Below, piece by piece: positions 5,969 to 10,909 of a stretch of 10,909 nt of DNA. The DNA comes from Methanosarcina sp. (GTDB lineage: Archaea; Halobacteriota; Methanosarcinia; Methanosarcinales; Methanosarcinaceae), in contig JAMXLQ010000056.1 in assembly GCA_024280975.1 (NCBI GenBank), positions 1 to 10,909 on the forward strand, written 5' to 3'. Numbering within the stretch: position 1 is the first letter of the stretch; each line of letters begins with the position of its first letter. The translations under genes and the position numbers were made by a program. The notes below the pieces were generated by a model. It searched no databases. It saw only the letters and a program-made list of their open reading frames with translations, and was not told the origin of the DNA.

Positions 5969-7042
5969 TTAAAAATATTTGCCTACGTTTTCTACTGCTT
6001 TTACAATGAGGGAAACGCATGCTTCAATATCTGCCGTGTCCAAAACCTCAACAGGGGAATGGATGTACCTAGTGGCTATGCTAACAGTACCTGTAGGAAT
6101 ACCTTCTTTTGTGAGGTGTATTGAGGTTGCATCAGTTGTACCGCCTGATCCGACACCCAGCTGATAGGGGATCTTATTTTCAGTGGCAGTTTCTTTAAGC
6201 CACTTAAGAATTTGCGGATGAACTAAAAGACCTCTTCCGGACGCATCGGCTACGGTGATTACAGGGCCTTTTCCGAGCTCAAGGGAAGAATCGGTTTTAG
6301 CGATTCCGGGATGGTCTCCAGGAATGGTCGTGTCAAGGGCAAGTGCAATGTTCGGACAAACTCCAAAAGCACAGGTTTTTGCTCCCTTCAGCCCTACCTC
6401 TTCCTGGACGGTACCTACGGCATAGACATTTGCTTCAATTTTATGTTTGGAAAGCCGTTTCATAACCTCAATAAGGATCACGATGCCTACACGATCGTCA
6501 AAAGCCTTGGAAGTTACTTTTCCATTTGCCAGAGACACAAATTCACGGTCAATAGAGACTGTCGTGCCTATCTCAATTCCCAGGTTTTCAGCATCTTCCC
6601 TGTCTTTTGCTCCGATATCGATGAACATATCTTCCAGTTTCACGGGTTTTTTCCTGTCTTCCTCTTTCATTACATGAGGAGGCTTGGACCCGATGACTCC
6701 AGGAATTGAACCCTTTTTGCCATGGACCACAACTCTCTGGTTAAGAAGAGTCTGATCAAACCATCCCCCGATCCCGACAAACCTGAGGAAGCCATTATCA
6801 TCAATATACCTGACCATGAGCCCTATTTCGTCCATATGGGCAGCGAGCATTATAGAAGGACCTTCTCCCTTTTTGACAGCTATGAGGTTTCCCATGCAGT
6901 CTCTTCGCATAGTGTCAACATAAGGTTCAAGCTCTTTTTCAAGAAGTTCTCTGATATTATGTTCAAAACCTGAAATTCCGTGAGCGTTTGTGAATATTTC
7001 AAGAAGAGATTTTATTTCTCTAAAGTTTCCACCTTTTTCCAT
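5969..7042 (-). CDS. M42-family (TET-type) aminopeptidase
   Basis: Cytosolic co-catalytic metallo-aminopeptidase that trims peptides left by the proteasome; archaeal relatives form hollow tetrahedral dodecamers. With the ATG at 7042 the product has 357 residues, normal for the family. All ligands of the two-metal site are present: H69 and D71 in AAHMDEIG, bridging D182 in KAFDDRVG, the catalytic E214 and ligand E215 in VQEEVGLKGA, D237 in ALDTT, and H328 in TRYIHSPVEV. The PDZ-like dimerisation insertion lies at about residues 75-175. I chose ATG 7042 because AGGAG lies 10 nt upstream; an in-frame TTG eight codons earlier would put the start before that site. M42 proteins were often named endoglucanase or CelM in error. 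Sequence alone does not give the preferred residue. There is no signal peptide. Confidence 0.93.
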   Translation of the reverse strand: MEKGGNFREIKSLLEIFTNAHGISGFEHNIRELLEKELEPYVDTMRRDCMGNLIAVKKGEGPSIMLAAHMDEIGLMVRYIDDNGFLRFVGIGGWFDQTLLNQRVVVHGKKGSIPGVIGSKPPHVMKEEDRKKPVKLEDMFIDIGAKDREDAENLGIEIGTTVSIDREFVSLANGKVTSKAFDDRVGIVILIEVMKRLSKHKIEANVYAVGTVQEEVGLKGAKTCAFGVCPNIALALDTTIPGDHPGIAKTDSSLELGKGPVITVADASGRGLLVHPQILKWLKETATENKIPYQLGVGSGGTTDATSIHLTKEGIPTGTVSIATRYIHSPVEVLDTADIEACVSLIVKAVENVGKYF

Positions 7043-7431
7043 TTTCGAATATCTCCTGCATATCAATTAATTTAAAGTTCAAATTGATCTTAATGAGAAT
7101 AATTATAATTTAATAAGGTTAATTATAATTATCCATCTATGATTATTTGTTGTTAAACGATTTTTTATGATTACTTTTCAATAAATGACTTTTATAATTA
7201 TTCCTCACCAGGTGATTTTTATCAAATTCCCGAGTTGAGAATTAATTAAGTCATTTCCACCTCGGAGTAATAATTATTAGACTGTTCATCTATTAAGATT
7301 AACTTGTTGTTTAACTTTCTGGCAGGAGGGCACAGATTAATTTTAGGTGGTGAAAAGGGAATTTTCGAAAGCTGCAAGGACAGAAACATTAAAATCCCTT
7401 CAGGTTTATTGAGGACTCAGGTGAAAATCAC
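7043..7431. promoter_or_regulatory. Divergent AT-rich promoter region between the M42 gene and pfdB
   Basis: These 389 nt hold no gene I can support. Two identical palindromic AATTATAATT blocks lie exactly 20 bp apart (7101-7110 and 7121-7130), two helical turns. The nearer one could act as the TATA box of the M42 gene, with a start near 7079. On the plus strand TTTTATAATT near 7190-7199 is a candidate TATA box for pfdB, with a leader of about 210 nt. An 11-bp palindrome TCACC-A-GGTGA is at 7205-7215. A 20-codon GTG frame at 7350-7412 is too short and too poorly supported to call. Confidence 0.4.
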
Positions 7432-7785
7432 ATGACTGCAGAATTACCCCCTCAAGTTCAGAACCAGATAGCACAGCTTCAGCAGATACAGCAGCAGATA
7501 CAAGCTATGGCTATGCAAAAATCCCAGATTGAAGCTATGCAAAAAGAGGCAAAGATGGCTCTTGAAGAGCTAGAAAGGCTCACTGACGATGCAGTGGTCT
7601 ATCGCAATGTAGGGGAACTGGTGATAAAAACGACCAGGGGAGATTCCATTGCAAAGCTGAAAGATAGGGAAGAAACTCTCTCACTGAGGCTCCAGTCAAT
7701 TTCCAGGCAAGAAGAAAGGCTTACGTCTCGCTTTAAACAGCTTCAGGAGCAGATTCAGCAGGCTTTGGGTACCAGAGCGCAATAA
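7432..7785 (+). CDS. pfdB: Prefoldin (GimC) beta subunit
   Basis: ATP-independent cytosolic chaperone subunit. Four beta and two alpha subunits make a jellyfish-shaped hexamer that captures unfolded proteins with its coiled-coil tips and passes them to the group II chaperonin. The 117-residue length is typical. Residues 5-50 form a Gln-rich N-terminal coiled coil (repeated QIQQQIQ-type heptads), residues 51-75 the conserved beta-hairpin core (DDAVVYRNVGELVIKT), and residues 78-113 the second coiled coil. The ATG has AGGTGA 7 nt upstream, a near-perfect match to the archaeal anti-Shine-Dalgarno. In several archaea pfdB sits beside ribosomal protein L37Ae, RpoP and Pcc1 genes, but here none lies directly upstream. 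The DHH gene follows after 133 nt. Confidence 0.95.
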   Translation: MTAELPPQVQNQIAQLQQIQQQIQAMAMQKSQIEAMQKEAKMALEELERLTDDAVVYRNVGELVIKTTRGDSIAKLKDREETLSLRLQSISRQEERLTSRFKQLQEQIQQALGTRAQ

Positions 7786-7791
7786 TTTTTT
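7786..7791 (+). terminator. pfdB: Oligo-T directly after pfdB
   Basis: Six T follow the pfdB TAA without a gap. A weak archaeal-style termination site is plausible, because the downstream DHH gene has its own TATA-like box. Confidence 0.3.
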
Positions 7792-7836
7792 CATTCCCGC
7801 ATATGGAACAGGAAATAAGTATAGTTTTGCCAAAAT

Positions 7837-7847
7837 TCATATAAAAG
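7837..7847 (+). promoter_or_regulatory. TATA box of the DHH phosphoesterase gene
   Basis: TTCATATAAAAG around 7836-7847 is a good archaeal TATA element. It predicts a transcription start near 7868, which leaves only about 20 nt before the ATG at 7888 and places the AAGGAG at 7878-7883 inside the leader. Confidence 0.5.
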
Positions 7848-7887
7848 TCATGCCGAAATCCCGAAGTTCTTGAATCTAAGGAGATCG

Positions 7888-7929
7888 ATGCCTATAAAAA
7901 CGATAGCCAGAGTGGACAATGGAAGTTGA
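7888..7929 (+). promoter_or_regulatory. Short upstream frame overlapping the DHH gene start
   Basis: ATG 7888 opens a 13-codon frame, MPIKTIARVDNGS, ending with TGA at 7927-7929. It has the best Shine-Dalgarno of the region (AAGGAG, 4 nt upstream) and fits the TATA box at 7837-7847. It overlaps the DHH start (ATG 7919) by 11 nt in the +1 frame. The DHH ATG itself has no clear ribosome binding site. The frame could be a leader peptide coupling translation to the DHH gene, or the true N-terminus of the DHH protein separated by a frameshift or sequence error. Confidence 0.4.
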
Positions 7930-8926
7930 TGAAGCGGAGTTTTTCAACCGGCTCCTTGACTATCGGAATATATTATATCTGTGTCACCGGAACGCAGATC
8001 CGGACGCGATTAGCAGTGCTTTTGCCCTTTCAGAGGCTATAGGAGGCACTGTTGGACTCGTGGACGGCTGTAACCGTGTAGCGTCTGTGCTTATAGAAAG
8101 ACTCGGGATTGAAGTTGTGGATAAACCCAATCCTAATGATTACGGTTTTGTCGTCGTGGTTGATACTTCGACAAAAGCGCAATTAAATGATCTAGAACTT
8201 ACAAGGTATTGCGTGATTGATCATCATACAACTACCGCTCTGACAGAAAATGCCGAATTTTTTTTGCACAGGAACAGTACCTCTACGGTAGAAATAGTTT
8301 ACAATATCTTAAAAGCAATGGGAGCCCCGATTAACCGAAGGGTTGGAATCGGGATGCTCACAGGAATAGTAACGGATACTGGGCATTTCAAACATGCATC
8401 GGCCGATACGTTTCGGACAGTTGCAAAAATAATAGAGGACAGCGGCGTCGAATATGGGGAAGTTTTAGACCTTATGGCTGCTACCCCACAAGATATTTCC
8501 ATGCGAATAGCTATCCTGAAAGCTGCAAGCCGCGTTGAGCTCGATAGAGTAGAGGACATGTTGATCGCGTCTTCCCATGTCAGCTCCTTTGGAGGCTCCG
8601 CATCTTCCATGCTAATTAATATAGGTGCAGATGTTGCTTTTGTTGGCACAGCCAAAGGTGAAAGCGTAAGAATAAGTGCAAGAGCGAAACGTGACGCTGT
8701 AAACGCCGGAATTAATCTTGGCCAGATAATGGAAGACATAAGTAACGAATATAACGGCACCGGCGGCGGACATTCAGGAGCTGCCGGAATTGATGTGATC
8801 GCTGACATGAAAGAAGTACTGAATAAGTGCAGAGAAAAAACAAAGAAAATTCTTGAAGTTTCTCTTAAAGGAACGTCAAAAGAGATATCTTTTAATGATG
8901 AAATTGAAGAGCTTGAGAATGAGTGA
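7919..8926 (+). CDS. DHH/DHHA1-family phosphoesterase (NrnA-like)
   Basis: Predicted Mn2+-dependent phosphoesterase of the DHH superfamily, subfamily 1, the group of bacterial NrnA (nanoRNase and pAp phosphatase). The 335-residue product has the full motif set: HRNADPDA (23-30, ligands H23, D27, D29), VVVDTS with D82, the DHH signature IDHHTTT with D101-H103, and VTDTGHF with D153 and H156. The C-terminal DHHA1 domain holds GTGGGHSGAAG (280-290), which binds the substrate phosphate or 3' end. A 35-residue charged tail follows. Substrates may be short RNA oligonucleotides, pAp or cyclic dinucleotide products; the sequence does not decide. ATG 7919 is the first start in frame, because a TAG lies five codons upstream. 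The context with pfdB gives no functional link. Confidence 0.9.
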   Translation: MEVDEAEFFNRLLDYRNILYLCHRNADPDAISSAFALSEAIGGTVGLVDGCNRVASVLIERLGIEVVDKPNPNDYGFVVVVDTSTKAQLNDLELTRYCVIDHHTTTALTENAEFFLHRNSTSTVEIVYNILKAMGAPINRRVGIGMLTGIVTDTGHFKHASADTFRTVAKIIEDSGVEYGEVLDLMAATPQDISMRIAILKAASRVELDRVEDMLIASSHVSSFGGSASSMLINIGADVAFVGTAKGESVRISARAKRDAVNAGINLGQIMEDISNEYNGTGGGHSGAAGIDVIADMKEVLNKCREKTKKILEVSLKGTSKEISFNDEIEELENE

Positions 8927-9405
8927 CGTTTGGAAAATAGAAAGAGACCTCATTCTTCAGAGTACACTAAAATCTCTTACTTCAGAATACTTGCAATATA
9001 AGTATACCTCATAATTTGGAATCTGGGGATATAATTTGCCTGAGAAGAGTAAACCTGCCAGGCTACTTCAAAATTCAAGGCGGATTGCCCTGTTGACTTT
9101 TACCCATTACGAAACCAGATTTCAGGTCTACTTAAAAAATCTTTTTTTAGCCTAACATCTAATATTTATATGAGAATCTAGCTTAATCTTCATGTTAATC
9201 CAGCTAACCTTCATATTATTTTTATCGGAAGAATATATCCGCTGGAAAGAATTAAACTCGGGGTAAGAAAGAGCAATATTAAAGAGAGAACCGAGATTGA
9301 AACATGACCTTAAAGGGACATGAATGAGATACGCAGGAAGTAAGCTAGAGAATACCGGGCCTGACATTGAAAGCCCAGAATACAAGATATACAGAGTGTG
9401 AAAAA
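8927..9405 (+). promoter_or_regulatory. Spacer before the ligase gene: oligo-T, TATA box and imperfect direct repeats
   Basis: No gene is supported in these 479 nt. A 6-bp inverted repeat ATACTT/AAGTAT lies at 8987-9005, about 60 nt past the DHH stop. A run of seven T (9142-9148) may end DHH transcription. TTTATATG at 9165-9172 is a TATA-like box for the ligase gene, with a start near 9193 and a leader of about 210 nt. Just around that start are two imperfect direct repeats, AGCTTAATCTTCATGTTA (9180-9197) and AGCTAACCTTCATATTA (9202-9218), possibly a regulator site. An antisense open frame at 9152-9439 shows no recognisable protein features. Confidence 0.4.
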
Positions 9406-10710
9406 ATGCCAGAATGCTGGGATCCTGAGATAGAGACAATGCCTGTAGAGGATTTAAAAAAGCTGCAGGAAGAAAAGTTGAAGCAACTTGTACATTATGT
9501 GTATGAGAACTCTCCTTTCTATAGAAAAAGGTTTGACGAACACGGTGTTAAGCCGGAAGACATCCAAACTCTTGAGGACGTCAGGAAATTGCCTTTTACA
9601 GTTAAGCAGGATCTCAGAGATACCTATCCCACTGGCATGTTTTGTGTTCCAAATTCAAAACTCGCCCGTTTTCACGCTTCTTCAGGTACAACAGGCAAAC
9701 CGACAGTGGTAGGGTACACCCAGAAAGACATCGATGAATGGGCTGAGTCCCTTGCAAGAGGTTTTACTTCTGTAGGAATGGGGAAGGATGATATTCTTCA
9801 GGTCAGTTATGGGTATGGGCTTTTTACAGGTGGGCTTGGAGCACATTACGGAAGTGAAAAACTGGGTGCAACCGTACTCCCTACAAGTTCTGGAAATACA
9901 GAACGTCAGCTTGAACTTATGAAAGACCTTGGCACGACTGCTATAGCCTGCACGCCTTCTTACTTCCTTTATATGATTGAGACTGCAAGAAAAGAAGGCA
10001 TTAGCATCAGGGACGACACGAAATTAAGGAGAGGATTTTTCGGAGCTGAACCCTGGTCCGAGGAACTCAAGAAACGTATAGAAGATGAATCAGGGATTAA
10101 AGCGTATGATATTTACGGAACCTCGGAAATGAGCGGCCCTCTTTTTACCGAATGTTCAGAACAGTGCGGGATTCATATATGGGCAGACAAATTCCTTGTG
10201 GAGATCCTTGATCCCGAAACAGATGAGCCTGTTCCTGACGGTGAGACTGGAGAACTCATAATCACGACTCTTACTAAAGAAGCTCTCCCTCTAATCCGAT
10301 ATAGAGTAAAGGACCTTACCCGAAAGTTTTCGGAGCCCTGCGCATGCGGAAGAACACACCCAAGAATTACACGCATTAGCGGGCGTTCAGACGATATGAT
10401 TATCGTGCGCGGAATCAATGTATTCCCCGGACAAGTCGAGTCAGTTCTTATGAAAATTCCTGAAGTTGGAAACCATTTCATGATCATTGTAGACAGGATT
10501 GGGCCCCTTGACTCCATGAAAGTCCAGATTGAAATGCATGAGTCTGCATTTAGTGATAAGATGTCAGATATGATGATACTTAAAAGAAAAGTAGCAGGTG
10601 CACTTAAAAGCGTACTAAATCTTGCAGTCGAGGTAGAGCTGGTAGAACATGGCTCCCTACCCCGTTCGGAAGGGAAATCAAAGAAAGTTATCGACAAGCG
10701 AAAGATTTGA
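9406..10710 (+). CDS. Phenylacetate-CoA ligase / coenzyme F390 synthetase-like AMP-forming enzyme
   Basis: Member of the PaaK branch of the ANL adenylating superfamily: it activates a substrate with ATP and, in CoA ligases, transfers it to CoA. The 434-residue length fits. Visible motifs are the phosphate loop SSGTTGKPT (92-100), FFGAEPWS (211-218), YGTSEMSGP (237-245), the ribose-binding aspartate D303 in YRVKDLT, hinge SGRSDDMIIVRGINVFP (325-341), and the C-terminal SLPRSEGKSKK with candidate catalytic lysines at 424-427. Cysteines C250, C254, C312 and C314 could form a metal site. Aryl-acetate ligases of this type serve amino acid catabolism or re-assimilation in archaea; methanogen homologues were also named F390 synthetase (FtsA), which adenylates F420. 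Sequence does not separate the two. Start ATG 9406 matches the family start WDPEIETMP; the TTG at 9367 adds 13 residues that look unrelated to the family. Confidence 0.88.
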   Translation: MPECWDPEIETMPVEDLKKLQEEKLKQLVHYVYENSPFYRKRFDEHGVKPEDIQTLEDVRKLPFTVKQDLRDTYPTGMFCVPNSKLARFHASSGTTGKPTVVGYTQKDIDEWAESLARGFTSVGMGKDDILQVSYGYGLFTGGLGAHYGSEKLGATVLPTSSGNTERQLELMKDLGTTAIACTPSYFLYMIETARKEGISIRDDTKLRRGFFGAEPWSEELKKRIEDESGIKAYDIYGTSEMSGPLFTECSEQCGIHIWADKFLVEILDPETDEPVPDGETGELIITTLTKEALPLIRYRVKDLTRKFSEPCACGRTHPRITRISGRSDDMIIVRGINVFPGQVESVLMKIPEVGNHFMIIVDRIGPLDSMKVQIEMHESAFSDKMSDMMILKRKVAGALKSVLNLAVEVELVEHGSLPRSEGKSKKVIDKRKI

Positions 10711-10725
10711 AAGTTTCGGGGATTC

Positions 10726-10808
10726 AAAAACTACAGAATGTTAATGTCCTGCAGTTTTGACTTTTTGGCTCTGATTTTTCTAAATTTCTCTTACAATACA
10801 GAGCCAGA
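10726..10808 (+). terminator. Tandem hairpins and U-tracts after the ligase gene
   Basis: AAAACTACAG (10727-10736) pairs with CTGCAGTTTT (10749-10758) with one mismatch and a 12-nt loop, followed by GACTTTTT. A second perfect inverted repeat GGCTCTG/CAGAGCC (10767-10773 and 10799-10805) has a 25-nt pyrimidine-rich loop that includes another T5. The first hairpin with its T-run is a likely terminator of the ligase mRNA, 16 nt after the stop. Confidence 0.55.
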
Positions 10809-10843
10809 TGTAAAAATAAAATTACCAGATGTGAAATAAATTA
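10804..10843. repeat. Imperfect tandem duplication of about 20 bp
   Basis: Two adjacent units beginning CCAGATGT and ending AAATTA (10804-10824 and 10825-10843) differ by a 2-nt length change and one substitution. A third CCA follows near 10845 but does not continue. It lies in noncoding AT-rich DNA. The rest of the window to 10909 shows no gene. Confidence 0.6.
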
Positions 10844-10909
10844 ACCAATTACAAGCTTAAAAACGGCATGTAATCTTAAAATATACATAGAAGTTTATAC
10901 TATACTCTG

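Noticed and set aside
7043..7066. TTG at 7066 as start of the M42 peptidase, adding eight residues.
   Set aside because: AGGAG lies downstream of that TTG and is well placed for ATG 7042.
7350..7412. 20-codon GTG frame just upstream of pfdB (VKREFSKAARTETLKSLQVY), possibly a relic of a neighbour gene.
   Set aside because: Too short, Shine-Dalgarno directly abuts the start, and it resembles no family I recognise.
7792..7887. Possible small gene (DUF3194-type) expected between pfdB and the DHH gene in some archaea.
   Set aside because: Only a 13-codon frame (MEQEISIVLPKFI) is present; stops occur in all frames and a TATA box occupies the gap.
8299..8808. 169-codon open frame antisense to the DHH gene.
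   Set aside because: Composition is that of a shadow frame; the sense strand encodes all DHH and DHHA1 motifs.
9152..9439. 95-codon open frame on the minus strand across the ligase promoter and start.
   Set aside because: No ribosome binding site or recognisable motif; it overlaps the start of a well-supported gene.
1..10909. Search by eye for CRISPR arrays, tRNA, insertion sequences, toxin-antitoxin or defence genes.
   Set aside because: No regularly spaced repeats, no cloverleaf sequence, no transposase-like frame and no unrecognised long gene were seen; all long frames that stand up are known housekeeping or metabolic families.

Overview
The window reads as chromosomal DNA of a methanogenic archaeon, most likely a Methanosarcina or close relative. 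A prefoldin beta (GimC) subunit marks it as archaeal. The citramalate-type synthase next to the acetolactate synthase genes, the PaaK / coenzyme F390 synthetase-like ligase, TATA-type promoters, GGAGG/GGTGA ribosome binding sites and long AT-rich spacers with oligo-T runs fit that group. The genus is inferred from gene content and sequence style, not from a search.

Left part (1-5460, all on the minus strand): a branched-chain amino acid block. In transcription order it holds a (R)-citramalate / 2-isopropylmalate synthase family gene (cimA-like), a terminator-like hairpin, a promoter region with a structured leader, ilvB and ilvN (acetolactate synthase large and small subunits, overlapping by 1 nt), a 282-nt spacer with hairpins, and ilvC (ketol-acid reductoisomerase). 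The cimA-like enzyme would start the pyruvate route to 2-oxobutyrate. IlvBN condenses 2-oxobutyrate or pyruvate with active acetaldehyde, and IlvC rearranges and reduces the product. Beyond ilvC, at the window edge, lie the first 22 codons of a nitroreductase-family gene.

Middle (5461-7431): a 508-nt spacer, then an M42 (TET-type) aminopeptidase on the minus strand. Downstream of its stop the spacer holds a hairpin followed by a U-tract, a 117-nt tract with no C on the plus strand (a G-less pyrimidine-rich RNA on the minus strand), and a perfect 13-bp hairpin followed by a second U-tract. A 389-nt AT-rich divergent promoter region separates the peptidase from the plus-strand genes.

Right part (7432-10909, plus strand): prefoldin beta (pfdB), a DHH/DHHA1 phosphoesterase with its own TATA box and a short overlapping upstream frame, a 479-nt spacer, and a phenylacetate-CoA ligase / F390 synthetase-like adenylating enzyme ending in tandem hairpins.

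The genes are ordinary housekeeping and biosynthetic genes. I found no CRISPR array, tRNA, rRNA, insertion sequence or defence system. The points worth a second look are the cimA-like gene without an ATG, GTG or TTG that would preserve its catalytic N-terminus, the overlapping short frame before the DHH gene, the G-less 3' region of the peptidase gene, and the structured leaders of ilvB and ilvC.
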